From: Lutjanus erythropterus
Taxonomy: Eukaryota; Chordata; Actinopteri; Lutjaniformes; Lutjanidae
NCBI GenBank assembly: GCA_020091685.1
Contig: CM034608.1
Span: 7,041,751-7,105,750 of the forward strand
Direction: 5' to 3'
Length of the DNA stretch: 64,000 bases
Shown here piece after piece: positions 12,515-24,399 of this stretch; within the stretch, counting starts at the first letter, position 1, and the number at the start of each line of letters is the position of its first letter. The notes under the pieces are model-generated. The model was not told the origin of the DNA. It worked only from the letters and a program-made list of their open reading frames with translations, and did no database searches. A program made the translations under genes and the position numbers.

Positions 12515-13942
12515 TTTTTTTCCAGTCGGACCTCATGTACTTTGACATTCCACAGAGAAAGAAGCTGGTCCATTGAAGTAATGAAGGAAACAGTGATATG
12601 ATCATTCATAATATGGCATGTTTGTGAGCGCGAATGCAAGATTGTGTGTTTGAAAGACTATGTAAAGGTTTTTTTTTTAAATTAAGATTGTTTTATATAC
12701 AGGAATACTTCAAGTTTCCAGATGATTTTTTTTAAAACTCATAATGCCAACGGATTAAAGTGTTGCTGTAACGGCCTCACGTTCGTTCTTTACATGCGCA
12801 GGATCAATCCCCCCACCCCCCCAGCGCAGGATCGACCCTTCGGCCAGTATTGTTGTACAGTGTCCACCGTATTTTCATACGTACGAACATGTGTTTCTTA
12901 CTCCTGTCACTTTTTTTGTTTTTATTTCTCTGATCAGATGGAATTTGTTCAGTTGCATTTTGCTGTTAGGAGATGAGACGTTTTGTCTTCTTTGTCCGAT
13001 GAATTTAGGAATCATCTGTTTTGTCTGGAGTCTTGGATGTTAAATGTGTTTTGCACTGTCATGCTTTTAGCTTTGTTTTGCACCTCATGACAAGGAGCGG
13101 AGTAGGCGACAGAGGAAATGTGCACTTACAAGAACAAGAAGTCTAGTTGGAGAGTTTTGTTTCGAAACAGTAGCCACTATTGACACCTGCTTTTATACAA
13201 CCACTGATTGTATGTCACATACAGTAAGAATTTTGAGCCCTTGGTTGGCTGAATGACTTTTTTTTAGACTGCAGGTATTAATTTTTTTATTATCAAAATG
13301 AATGAATAGCGTTTTGGAATAGAACTCTTCAACTGTACATGATGAATGCACTGCCGATGAATGCCATGTCCACTTTTTTTTTTACTCTGTTTGCCACAGC
13401 CTTGCATCAAAAGTCTTATGATTGTCGGCCTTGATGCTGTGACCGTTAACTGTAGCCCGAGTCTAGTTTTCCACACAGGTCCAGGCAGGGTGTGAGGGCC
13501 AAATGGCTAGTGAATATTCTAACTTTACCAGCCACTCAGTAGATTAGCATTGATTTTTTTGGTTAGTTCTTGAGTGAAGTAAATCTACCATCCATATGCA
13601 TATTTGACCAGTATTTGGTTGGTGGCTGGTGCTACTCTTGTGCCCTAGGCTTCATCTTTGCCCTGAAATTACCCCCCAAAAACACCAGCTAATCTTTCTG
13701 TTTATTTGTTAATGGCCAGTTGGCCCAGTGTGTCATAAAGTATCTTTAAAAAGGACCATACCAGTGGTTTTACATGTTTTAGCCCATTTTGTATGAACCA
13801 CATATACTGTGCATTACTGCTAACCAGCCTGCAAACCGAGCTACTGTGGTTTTAAGTTTGAATGCATTTTAATCATTCCAGATGTCCACTGGTTTGCACT
13901 GAAGTTCATATGGTATGAAAAGCTATTGTAAGACTCTTAAGA

Positions 13943-14190
13943 TTAGAGCTGCAACAATTATTTGAATGAAAGAAAATTAATTGCCAACTATTTTGATAAT
14001 CAGTTCCTCGTTTCAGTTATTTTTCAAGTAAAAATGTTGAACAGATGTTTCTAGCTCCTGAAATGTAAGGATTTGCTGCTTTTCTTTGACATTTCTGATG
14101 GCAAATGAACGGTCTTGAGCATTTTTCGCCAATTGACATTTTTTAGACTGAAATATTTATCATGAAAATAATTAGCAGATTACAAGCAAC
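13943..14190 (+). repeat. MITE fragment (AGCTGCAA family)
   Basis: It begins TTAGAGCTGCAACAATTA and continues 'CAACTATTTTGATAATC', then 'AATTGACATTTTT' and 'ATGAAAATAATTAGCAG', matching the order of words in the other family copies. Diverged. Confidence 0.6.
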
Positions 14191-15530
14191 ATCAGGTCCT
14201 AGGTGATACCTTCCTCTTTTTTTTTTGCAAAACACTTTTTCATTTAACAAGAGCCAAAACTTCTCAAGTTAAATGTTAAACAAGCAGCAGAACAATTATT
14301 TTTCAGTCTCAAACTGGCAACATTTCATTGAAATCAGAAATTGTCAATCAAATAGATGAAAAAAGAATAGGAATAAACAGGTAGGAAAAACACAAAACTG
14401 TATGGCATGAAAATGGTTTCACAAAAATATGAAGTACATATGATTTGTAATGAAGGAGCTTAAACTCCCCAAACACATTAGTGTTTCATTTGGCCCATAA
14501 ACAGCCTTAACTTGGACCTGCTGTGGATTCGTGGCTAATGGTCGCATGACACGCCTGTGGATCCATCTGTGGTAGCTGCTGCCTTCAAAGACCAAAACCC
14601 CAAAAGAGGCTGTCTCCTCTTCTCGGGAATCTTTAGCTCTCTGTCTTTCTGTGAACTGAAGGACCAAAAAAAAAAAAAGGCAGAGTGGATTGTGGGAATC
14701 TCCACTGATCGTCTTAATGACACCAGCGAGAACTTTTCTGATGGCCATTACTGGAACACAGAGACACACCACTTGACTTCTGAAGTGTACACGCGGTCTG
14801 TCACCGCAGGGTTTTCCCATCTGTCTACTCCTGTTGCGAAGTGAGCAGTTTGTGTCGGTCACACTGTAGCGACTCTGTGGTAGAAGCTCCATCTTGATAC
14901 CCCCCCCCTTTACTTTCCCCCCTCGTCTGTAAATCTACATCGCAGCAGATGTGCTTACTGTAAAGTTATTGTCAATGATTTGGGCAAATAAAAAAAAAAG
15001 CAAAGTGATGTCATACTTGTACAAATGAAAGCTCAATAAATAGAAGACTTGAACAAATGTAAATACTGTATGTGTCATTTCAATCTGAGGAACAGCATTT
15101 TCATTCTTCTTGAACTTTGACAGTAAGCAAGTAAATTCTGAGAAAAAGAAGCCTATTAGTATGTATGTATAAAACAGAAACAACTGTATAAAATGTTCTA
15201 CAATATCAGGAAAACTCATCTCTGATGCAGTATTCAAAGGAAATAATGTGCTCAGAATTCATCCAAATCACTTGTTTTATGCAAACTTCCTGCAGTTATT
15301 GCATTCACTATTTGGGTTAATTGTACAGCTGATCAGTTGTTCTATACATTTATTGGTATGCACTGAATGAAATATGAAGTATTCATAAAATATGTCACTT
15401 AGTACAGCATCATGGGTTTACTCAGTGATAGAAAAGAGGGTTGGAAACCAGTGACCTAGTGCATCTATTGAAAGTCTGCCCTGATATCCATTTATCAAGA
15501 GAAAGAGTCATGGGAGTGATAAGAAACACA

Positions 15531-15536
15531 TTTATT
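15531..15536 (-). promoter_or_regulatory. ssna1: ssna1 poly(A) signal
   Basis: AATAAA on the minus strand, 132 bases past the stop codon, is the first canonical signal downstream of ssna1. It implies a short 3' UTR ending near 15.51 kb. Confidence 0.6.
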
Positions 15537-15667
15537 AGAATAAGGAATTCACAAGAAATCAATCCCATATATTACAAATGGCCCAGAGTGGAGTATAAAC
15601 TATGTTAAGTGCAGAGTCAAGTGTCCTGTTGTGGTCAAAATGAGAGTTCAGTGACCTTTCTGTGCCA

Positions 15668-15760
15668 TTAGTGCTCCTTCCTGCGGGGCTCTGTGGCTTT
15701 ACTGAGGTTTCCTGCCTCCTGCTTCAGAACGCTCAGCAGAGACTGGGAACTCTCCAAGAT
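15668..15760 (-). CDS. ssna1: ssna1 exon 3 (stop codon)
   Basis: The acceptor ttacctgtag precedes ATC TTG GAG AGT; 30 codons then TAA. The exon encodes [14 protein letters not shown] and a short basic tail ending RRKEH. An A-tract (a T-tract on the coding strand) of about 18 bases at 15771-15788 acts as polypyrimidine tract just upstream of the acceptor. Confidence 0.93.
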   Translation of the reverse strand: MLESSQSLLSVLKQEAGNLSKATEPRRKEH

Positions 15761-18700
15761 CTACAGGTAAAAAAAAAAAAAAAAAAAATCACATCAAATA
15801 TACTGAAGGTACTTACAAGCAGAAGAAGTAAAAACATTACAGAGATGACGCACAGCTGATAGCACGGTGTGTACTGTACAGGTAATTTGAAAAAAGGGGC
15901 CCAGCAGTGCTGCCGGTCTTGTTGTTTTTTAATAAGAGCAGCTTTGGAGGGTTTGTTTGCAGTGATTAGTGTGAGTGCTCGGGGAGTTCAGCATCAATAA
16001 GTGGGATGAGTCTGTGTGACATCAAACTGCTGCACAAGGACAACATGATGCTGCGTCACTGACTATGAGGTAGAAGCCACGGAGAAAACAATATAATGTT
16101 GCACCAAAAGGCAGCAGAGTCACTTCATTACCCTGACGTTGGGTGAATGTTCTTATAGAGGCCCAGTATTCATGTTGGTATTTATACTGACCTATTATTA
16201 GGCCCTGTGGTGGTATGATGCTGCGCTGTCATAAATCTACTGGATCATCTGTTGTCCAACCACAATAACTCTATCTGGACTAGACTTACCTGCAGCCACT
16301 AGTTATCAACTGCACTGGTATTTCAATATGACAGAGAAGGCTCAATCGTGTGTTCCAGTGTCCTAGAACAACCCCCCTCCTTACCCACACACCCAACAAA
16401 CACAGAGCTTAGGCAAGTAATATAGCCAAAGTGACCAGCATCTCGCCAGCACTGTTGCACATCTCACTACTAGGACTGCAACTAACTTCTTTCTTTGAGA
16501 GGCTGCAGTTACTTAGTATTACTGCTTGAAACACAAGTAATCGATTATCAAAATAGAATTAGAATAAATTACTTTTCTGTTGGCTAACTGTCGATTAATA
16601 GGCAGCTTCACAACCTACCAAACAAGCTTTTTCAGCAGCAACAAAGCACAGACTTTTAACACCAGCCATAAACATGTTCAGCTACTGAGCATGTTGCCCC
16701 CATGAGCTGCATGAGGCCTGACCCAACAAACAAGCTGAATATCAATATTAAATGTGGTGAATACTGTACCAAATGCTGCTGGTGTTTACATTTTGGTTAT
16801 TCGATGGAACTAGCTGAACTGATAACAAAACATCCAGTTTTGTACATGATAATCTTCTCACCTTATCCCTGTCTGTTACCAGCTGTTTAACAGAATTATC
16901 TGCAATTGACAGACTAGATTTTTTTTCCCCACCTTGACCAACTATATCCAACACATGAGGAGTGTATGAAATAGAAATTTTATGGGGATATGACAGAGAC
17001 AAATGACAAGTTGGAAATAAGTTAATTCCCTTAACTTCAAAACCTGAATTTTATAAAGATTGAAATATTTCTGTTTGTTTGAGTCTCTGCTACATTCACC
17101 ACACAATCATCTTTAAAAGAAAAAGGTGAATCCAAGATGAAATAAAGGTTTTATTACCCTTTTATTGATTGTCTTGGATTCAAACCTTTTAAACCGACCG
17201 ACCTTTTAAATTGACTCCACATTTCCTGGTCAATACAAACTAAAAAAAAACTCAAATCTATTTTTCTGTCCTCAGAATTATAAACACATTTTGGGCACAA
17301 CCAGCGAATTAAAATTGCCCAAAGGGGTTAATTATCCCATAATTCACATATTTCCATGTTGCTGATCAATATAAGTATTGTAGACACTTGAGACACACAC
17401 CTTGGTGTATGCAGCCTCAGTCTCTGCGATGGTGCGGTCGAAGGTGGCCCGGGCGGCAAGTCTTTGTGCCAGACTCTCGTTGACTCTGCTCAGCTTCTCT
17501 GAGAGGATTCGGATGTCGTGCTGCAGCCGATCCTTCTCCTCTTCCTCCTGCTTGATCTGACGGTTCAGCTCCTCCCGCTTGGAGCGCAGATCCTCAATAC
17601 CTGACGCAGACAAAACGGTTAACCACACTGGATCAGCTTAGGCCAGTGACAGATCATCCTGTGCCTGTATGATGACAGAGCTGTTACTATAACAGAAAGT
17701 TAGCCAACAATTTGGATAATGGGTAAATCTTTTTAAGTATTATCAAGCAAAAAATATGAACAATATCGGCCAATTATTTTCTCAATTAATCAATTAATAG
17801 TTTTTTGCCTATAAAATGTCAGAGAATAGTGAAAAATGTTGATCAATGTTTCCCAAAGCCCAAGATGACAGCTTCAAATGTCTTCTTTTGTCCATAATCC
17901 AAAGATCTTCAGTTTACTGTCATAAAGGTATAAAGAAATGTGAAAACATTCACATGTAAGAAGCTTGAATCTGAGAATTTGAACTTTTTTTTCCTTAAAA
18001 ATGTAACCAAATTGGTTAAACCAATTAATCAACTATCAAAATAGCTGGCGATTAATTTAATAATCGATAAATAATCGACTAATTGATTCATCATTGCAAC
18101 TCTAAATTCATTTCTTTTCTCTGGGTCATATCATTGTAAACTGAATATCTGTGAGTTTTTAGACTGCTAGTCAGACAATAACACCTTGAGCTCGAGGAAA
18201 ATAGGATTTAATAGAATAGATTATCAATTAAAAAACAATAATAAGATCACTGAAACAATCATTGATTTAAAAAGTATGGTTAGTTGGAGCTCTACACGTT
18301 GTAAAAGAATATTAACTATTGTTATTAAATTGCTTTAATTTGCTATATAATTCAGAAACAGTTAGTCATTCTAAAGCTAGAATTCACATGTCAAATACTT
18401 AAATATTTCCTCACTTTACTTACAAACTCACACTGAAAACAGCAGATATGTTGTATACTAACAAAAAATGTTGATTATCTGAATAACTTCTTGAACAGAC
18501 ATTTAACTCCATACAGTTTTGACAGTTTGAAACATTTCTATCCAGTTTGGTTTTAACCAATCATAAACCAGACCTTCAAATGGGCTCTTTTTAGCAGATT
18601 TGGTAGAGAGATTAAACCCTGATCCAGGTATTGAAAATGATATCTGAGGTCACAGATGCGGGGTTAAAGATTGCTTTCCTGTTGAGAGCATAATCCGTAT

Positions 18701-19025
18701 AGGTTAATCTGATTGTACAGTAGTATCCTGTCGGCTGGTTAATTAAAGTGGCTGAAAGGTCAAGAACTAGAACAGTACAAGCAGAGCACAGAGCTGCAGT
18801 ATCACGGGTTTAAGTACCATGTTTCTAAAATACAAAGGTTACTATGTCCACAGTTACATATTAGCTACCAGCTTAACGTTTAACATCGATGCAAACTACT
18901 CCTTTAGTAGAAACACACCGCTAAAAGTGTCACCTACACCTTAACTAACAAGAAAATAGGTTACTTAACTTACATTTGACAAGTTCATTGTTGTAGGTCT
19001 GCAGAGCAGCAGCTTGTTGGGTCAT
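15668..19025 (-). CDS. ssna1: SSNA1 (Sjogren syndrome nuclear autoantigen 1), complete
   Basis: Joined exons 18974..19025, 17401..17600 and 15668..15760 on the minus strand encode 114 residues, close to the 119 of human SSNA1. The product is a short coiled-coil microtubule-associated protein of centrosomes, basal bodies and axonal branch points that forms fibrils able to nucleate and remodel microtubules. The N-terminus is [17 protein letters not shown]. The centre is a heptad-rich helix ([18 protein letters not shown]) followed by SRVNESLAQ and [12 protein letters not shown]. The C-terminus has [18 protein letters not shown] and a basic tail. Phases agree (1, 0) and all introns are GT-AG. 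The gene is convergent with tprn and divergent from ehmt1. Confidence 0.95.
16471..16605 (-). repeat. MITE fragment (AGCTGCAA family), truncated
   Basis: The 'TAGGACTGCAACTAACTTC' end and 'AATCGATTATCAAAATAG' resemble one end of the family, with most of the interior missing. Confidence 0.4.
17401..17600 (-). CDS. ssna1: ssna1 exon 2 (main coiled coil)
   Basis: This 200-nt exon has acceptor cgtcag and donor AAG|gtgtgt. The split Cys codon at its start gives K-C-I-E-D-L, as in the family. It carries most of the coiled coil, with Glu/Gln/Lys-rich heptads. Confidence 0.95.
17705..18105 (-). repeat. MITE (AGCTGCAA family), minus orientation, in ssna1 intron 2-1
   Basis: A long copy between ssna1 exons 1 and 2. 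It ends 'CATTGCAACTCTAA' on the plus strand and contains 'CCCAAGATGACA', 'TTTACTGTCATAAAGG' and several ATTAATCGA-type motifs, the reverse of the plus-strand copies. Confidence 0.65.
18974..19025 (-). CDS. ssna1: ssna1 exon 1 (start codon)
   Basis: ATG (19025 to 19023) starts 17 codons plus one base. The donor T|gtaagt is near-perfect. The MTQQ start matches the family, so the start is secure. Confidence 0.94.
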
Positions 19026-19260
19026 GTTGAACTTCAGCTAACGTCCACCTAACGTCAACTAACGTTACTAAGCCTCAACCGTGGCAAGACGCCGCTTTAG
19101 CTAACTTAACCTAGCTAACAAGTAACTTGTTTCCTAAATTGTCGCTAGCTTGTCATCTGTCTCGCTAAGACAAGAGCTCCAGGGCTCACACTCGTAACCA
19201 CATATAAACGCTCCTTTGTGCAGAAGAGTGTTTTAAACGAAGAGCTCGTACATGGCGGGT
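19026..19260 (-). promoter_or_regulatory. ssna1: ssna1 5' UTR and promoter region
   Basis: This stretch upstream of the ssna1 ATG has scattered CpGs in an otherwise AT-rich region and no TATA box I can recognise. Three copies of TAACGT sit close together at about 19038-19063. The transcription start cannot be fixed from sequence alone. Confidence 0.4.
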
Positions 19261-19454
19261 TTCCCAGACAACTGAACCGAAGATACTACCGGGAGTTTTG
19301 AAGGGACCTGCCGGCAGTCCGGGCTCCTTCTTCTTCTTTGTCCTCTGGATTCAGGTGCGTCATGTTTAATTTGATGCGCTTGCGCCCCCTCGTGACCGTT
19401 GTTAAATATGCTGTAGCTAAGTGTTTATTGTTTATAGCACCTTTCATTCCAAGT

Positions 19455-19595
19455 ATGTGCCTTAAAGAGGTACATTTACTCAAGTACTGTACTCTTTCCG
19501 TGCTACTTTACATTTCTAATCCAAGGGAAATACTGGAAACTCACTTTTTATCCCCCTACATTTATTTGGCAGCTTTAGGTACTAGTTGTAGGTAG
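19455..19595. repeat. Teleost interspersed repeat fragment upstream of ssna1
   Basis: 'TTTACTCAAGTACTGTACT', 'TGCTACTTTACATTTCTA' and 'CCCTACATTTATTTG' in this order are a familiar dispersed fish repeat. Only a fragment remains, and the family name is not assigned. Confidence 0.45.
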
Positions 19596-20297
19596 CCTAC
19601 TCTTTTTTTGCACAGAAAACATATTAAATTGTAGTCCAGCTCAAATGATCACACGTGTTTAGCTTTTTAATGATTTTGTGGTTCAGCCTGCTGGTTTGAC
19701 AAAAACATTGGAAAACCATTTTCAAAATGTTTGCATATCAACTGATAAATGGAGAAAATAATGAGCAGATTAATCCATAAGGGAAATATTCATTAGTTGA
19801 AGTCCTATCAAGTTCATAATGAACTCTGCCTCAGCCAGCTACAGTAAAATAATGTTTTACATTAATACCTAAATAATAATAATATAATATGTAATTATAT
19901 GACAGTCATGGGGGCCATTTTATGCATTGAATATTTTTAACACTTCACTAATACCATGCAAGTCCTGATTGAACATGTTAAAAAGCATGTAAAAGCATGT
20001 AAGTATAATGAGGAAAAAATAGTAATTTTTGCTTCATGCACAAACAAACAGACAAATACAGGGTTGACTAACTAATAATAGAAAATAGAAATGGGTTTCA
20101 GATTGCTTTGCTTTGCTGTTTCCTTTAATGTGGACACAGTTGTGACAGATTTCATGTCACCAGGTTGTTTGTTCCAGAAAACAGACCACAAGTAGCCTAA
20201 CTCAAAACACCCTCTCAGCAGACCTGGATCCTGTTAGTTACAGTTTAAAAACATCACCTGATCATCTGCAGAGATCTGGTCTAGTCAAAGACAGTGA

Positions 20298-20430
20298 GCA
20301 GTGGTGGAAGGAAAAGTATTGTTGTAAAGTGGTAGAAGAATTAACATCCTTAGCTTATATAAAAGTAGCATAACCACACTCAAAATACCATATTACGAGT
20401 AGAAATCATGTGTTCAACATAAAAGCAAAC
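20298..20430. repeat. Dispersed repeat fragment (GTGGTGGAAGGAAAAGTA)
   Basis: The start 'GTGGTGGAAGGAAAAGTAT' followed by 'AAAAGTAGCATAACCACA' and 'CATAAAAGCAAACTATAC' resembles the complementary end of the common fish repeat also seen at 19455. Old and short. Confidence 0.35.
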
Positions 20431-20944
20431 TATACTAGCCTACCTTTCTCCAACCTGATTGAGGCAAATGCATGAATTAGTTTCCCTGAATGAACTTGAG
20501 ATATAAATATGAAAACTTCTAATGTTTTTCACAAGCTAAAAATCTGCCCTGGTCATTTTTATCAATCTAATGTGCTTTGTACTGCTATGCTGCTAATGCT
20601 CATGTGAATTAATATTTCACAGAGTGCACCGAGTGCATTTAAAATTATACAGGTGGTGGCTATACTGTGTGTTTAAACTGTCTGTCAACTTGACTGTTTC
20701 TCTGAATATGGAAATGGAAATTCAGCCTGATATCAGGCCATGTGCTGCCTCTAGAAAGGACTGTTCGACTATTTAAAGTTGTTAGTTTCACTCCAGTCAT
20801 GAAGAACTGAACAAAGAGAGCAAATTAAACAGGCATCTGACATAAACACAGGTGAGAGGAAAAATCCAAATATTTGGAGAATGTAAGATTGTCATCAGAG
20901 GACTAAGCAAAGGAGGATATCTGTGGGTGATCAGGCCTGATATC

Positions 20945-21310
20945 AGCAAATTCAGAATCAGAAATACTTTACTGACAGAAATAAAACCACTAAGTATGTA
21001 AAAATAAGAATACGTCCATCGTACAACAATATAGAGAAACAACAAAATAAGAAGTGTAAAATTATAAGAATATGTATACAATATATACAACAGTATACAC
21101 ATAGACAGTGTAAACAAACAATAATGCTGAAAATGGAGCATATGTTAAACATCTTAAATGCAAGAATATAATAATAAGAGTATATGTCGGCTGCAGTATA
21201 AATAAATAAATGCAGTAAAGATCCCAGTGTAACCAGTATACTGCACAGTATTGCACAGGTGAATTATTGCACAGTAATTACTATACTGTTAGACATTGTA
21301 CAAATAATAT
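20945..21310. repeat. AT-rich dispersed repeat with AATACTTTA end
   Basis: It begins 'TTCAGAATCAGAAATACTTT' (the reverse of the typical 'aaagtatttctgattctga' tail) and contains 'ATTGCACAG' repeats near 21250-21280. Hydrophobic open frames on the minus strand here are products of AT-rich sequence. Confidence 0.4.
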
Positions 21311-21559
21311 ATAATAAGCAGAGAAACCCAATAAGCATCTACATTTCTGATAGAGCTGTCATTGATATCATTAACTACAGCTTCCACTAAGTCATGTCAG
21401 TGTGACAGTGAAGCAGCATGAATAGTACCAGGGTCCTCAAACTGAAGTGACTAAATGGAATTCAGCTGGCATTTATTTCATTATTTACACTTGGGCTTTT
21501 CCTACTGAATGCCAAAATATTTGTAATAATGGTCTATATACCATCCATGAAAAGTAATC

Positions 21560-21760
21560 CATCCATTCATTCATTTTATTCCCCGTGTCTGGGGTCAGGA
21601 CATGGCGGCAGCAGATTAAACATGATTTTCTAGATGTCCCTCTCCCCTGCAAGGCTTTCCAGCTCCTCCAGGGGAATCACAAGGTGTTTCCAGTCCAGGT
21701 GGGATATGTAATCCCTGGGTCTACTCCGGGGTCTCCTCTCCAATGAGCACGCTATCAGGG
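21560..21760. repeat. LINE-derived fragment
   Basis: Contains 'GGCGGCAGCAGATTAAACAT', 'TCCAGCTCCTCCAGGGG' and 'GGGGTCTCCTCTCC', resembling a widespread fish retroposon segment. No intact reverse transcriptase frame is present. Confidence 0.45.
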
Positions 21761-22919
21761 GCTAATGCACCAGACAACAAAGCTCCCAGGATCACAAAAA
21801 CACACAAACCCAGCCACCTTAATGCAGTGGTGGAGTTTGTGTCTTTTTCTGTGCAAAAAAAAATAAAAAGTACAGTCTATAAACTGTATGTTCTTATACA
21901 AACCAGTATCAGTATCTTCATATGTTTCTATATACATCTATCACACTACCAGTTGCTGTAAACATTATTTTCTTCCATTACCTCCATTATTTAGGTGTAC
22001 AACAACTTAGCTCATCTTGTTTAAAAGGGACAGTTCACCCAAATAATCACAAATACATATTTTTCCTTGGGCCTTTAGTTCTATTCATCTATCTGTAGTG
22101 TTTTGGTGCGAGTTGCCTAGTTTTGGAGATATCAGCAATAGAGATTTCTGCCTTCTCTCCAGTGTAATAGAATTAGATGGCACTAGTCCTGTGGTGCTCA
22201 AAGTGACAAAAAAAACTCTTTCTTTCTACTAGAAAGAAAGTAACTACATTAATTTCCTGCATGCTTTTATTTTGCTCAGTCCATTTCTCTAATCTTTGGC
22301 TTCCCTTTTGTCTCTAATCGATTAAAATTCATTAACGAACTACTTTCACTAATCTAAATAAATATAAATGATAAATTCCTTTCAATTTCAATCAATCCAT
22401 TTCTTAGCTTTTAAGTCAACACAGGCGAGATTGTGATCAGAAAAATGAAAATGTGTACAAATCTGTGACGAATGGGTAAACTGCAACTGCTGGAGACAAT
22501 CATGTGATACACGTAGTTGAAAGGACCAGAAGAGCTACTATAATTCAATAATGGAACATGTGGTGAGATAGTTTTACTAACTGCTGTCCCCAAAGTTAAG
22601 GTGGACTTTGAATCTCAATATTTGTCATATTATGTTGTTTCTGAAGAGAGACATTACAGTTTATATGATACATTCTGGAGCCATTGATTTTCACATGTGG
22701 ACTCAAAAAGTGTCCTTAGCCCCTTGGTTAAGACATCTTTCTTTGACAATTTTTTGTGTGTCTTTTCCTACTTTGATGTGTTGGGATAATTTAGCATTAC
22801 TTTTTCCAGGTCTACACTGGGCAGATGTGATAATAATATAGATTCAACCTTCTTCAGTGGTTAAATGGACCTGTCTTATTCTGGTCTGTGTCTGTTTCAG
22901 ATCATTTGGGGCTCTTGGT

Positions 22920-23290
22920 TCAAATGAAGGGACATCTCAATGTTAAAGCATACAATGAATTATTTAGAAAATAGTACACCTTGAGCTATTTGGCAACATT
23001 TAGGGGAAAAACCCGTCCTGTTTGAACATGACAATGTCCCTCTGCACAAAGCCATGCAGGTCCATAAAGAACTGGTTTGCCCAGTTTGATGCAGAAGAAC
23101 GTGACTGTTTCGCACAGCACCACAGTGTCAACCCCGTCACCGACTGCGAGCCAGGCCTTATCGCCCAACATCACCGACCAACTTTACTAATGCTCTTGTG
23201 CGAGAACAGGAACAAATGTCTGCAGCTGGGTTCCAAAATCTTGCTGTCCTATTCCATGACTTTGTTTACCAAAATCACTGAGGTAAAACA
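22920..23290 (+). pseudogene. Tc1/mariner-like transposase remnant
   Basis: The order of words AAGGGACATCTCAATGTTAA, CATACAATGAATTATTTAG, TTTGGCAACA, GAACATGACAATGTCCCTCT, GCACAAAGCCATGCAGGTCC, ATAAAGA, GTGTCAACCCC and GCGAGCCAGGCCTT follows the C-terminal half of fish Tc1-like transposase genes. The part between the Asn-Pro-rich motif and CGAGCCAGG is deleted and frames are broken, so no functional protein results. Tc1-type transposases move DNA by cut and paste at TA sites. Confidence 0.7.
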
Positions 23291-23799
23291 AGAAGGAAAA
23301 CACACATTTCAGAGCATCATTTATCTTTGGATCAGAGGACCTGTCAGTCAGTTTCTGTTGACCGATTCCAATCTCATGTCTGGTGGTGGGACAACAGTTG
23401 TTTGCATTTGGATAGTCGATGTATCTTTTTAAAATTTGTAAAAGATGACTGTGACAGCTTTATGTATTATAGATATCTCTTTGTCTGTTTGAATGGTGTT
23501 CAGTCTAAGTCTAGTATATCTATACATACAGTATATTATTTAGATATATACTGTGCAATCATCCTGTGCCATTAAATTTCTGTATGTTAAACCATCCTTT
23601 GAATGTTCTGTTTGTATCCAGGCCAATCTCTCTGCAATTATCCATTTCACAGGGCACAGAGTATATTGCTACACACCATATGTGTATTACAATGTATTCT
23701 GTCCAGTTATCCATATTTCTGTACAAGTGAAAGATATAGTTTACATATCTTTCTATTTCTATCGTCTTTGTACAGTATTCTAGCTTGTGGTTTTTCTAC

Positions 23800-23872
23800 C
23801 TATATTTTTGACTCTTGAGCTGCACCTGGTTTGGGATCAATACAGTTTGTCTTATCCTATCTTATTGTACTG
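23800..23872 (+). repeat. Retroposon 3' tail with TTATC-type repeat
   Basis: 'TTTGGGATCAATACAGTTTG' followed by TCTTATCCTATCTTATTG is the kind of 3' end seen in fish LINE/SINE families ('ggatcaataaagt' plus short repeats). Confidence 0.45.
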
Positions 23873-23968
23873 ACTTCTATACTTTCAAATCAGTGGTCTC
23901 AAATAGGTGTCCAGGCATCTATGAGAGATTTTCAGATTCATTCATTTAAATCATGATATAAAATAGAC

Positions 23969-23996
23969 CTATTAGTAGTAGTACTACTACTAATAG
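23969..23996. repeat. Perfect 28-bp palindrome of triplet repeats
   Basis: Arms of CTATTAGTAGTAGT and its exact complement meet without a spacer at 23982/23983. It is embedded in further AGT/TTG triplet repeats to about 24040. Confidence 0.9.
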
Positions 23997-24399
23997 TATT
24001 AGTAATAGTTGTTGTTGTTGCAGTAGTAATAGTAGTATTTATAAAAGGCTGCATAATTAATAGCAAATAATATCTGAATTTTGAAATCTAAAATCTCACC
24101 AGTCAAGCATGTGTCACCCATTAAACTAGCTCTCTCTAACACATTTAAGTCCAATGCTAGACCTTTCATTTTATTATGCACACTATATACATTTTATAGG
24201 CCTTATACAAGGCCTATTTAAAATTATCAGAAACCCACATATTTTTTTTTTAGTTGAGAAAACATTGAGAACTTCTCTTCTGATTGCATTAATTAGTGTG
24301 ATCACATAATCCACATTTCTGTGATCTTAACATTGAAGACTTGTTATTATTATTTTGTGAATATTAATATTATTGTCAATCATACTCAGGTGTGGTATT

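Larger units (their letters stand above)
10361..15060 (+). other. Probable tprn 3' UTR and convergent spacer
   Basis: No coding exon is supported here. Candidate poly(A) signals are AATAAA at 14987-14992 and 15035-15040, just before the ssna1 3' end. If used, the UTR would be about 4.7 kb. It includes an 875-bp MITE (11640-12514) and a MITE fragment (13943-14190). An earlier, non-canonical end is possible. Confidence 0.4.
19261..24399. other. ssna1-ehmt1 intergenic region
   Basis: About 5 kb between the divergent genes ssna1 and ehmt1. No exon was supported. It holds the repeat fragments at 19455, 20298, 20945, 21560 and 23800, the Tc1 remnant at 22920 and the triplet palindrome at 23969. 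Confidence 0.6.

Noticed and set aside
14419..14892. 157-codon minus-strand open frame
   Set aside because: Antisense to the presumed tprn 3' UTR, crosses poly-A/T tracts and resembles no known protein.
20797..21256. Hydrophobic minus-strand open frames resembling membrane proteins
   Set aside because: Products of AT-rich dispersed repeat sequence. Residues are Ile/Leu/Tyr/Phe-biased without family features.
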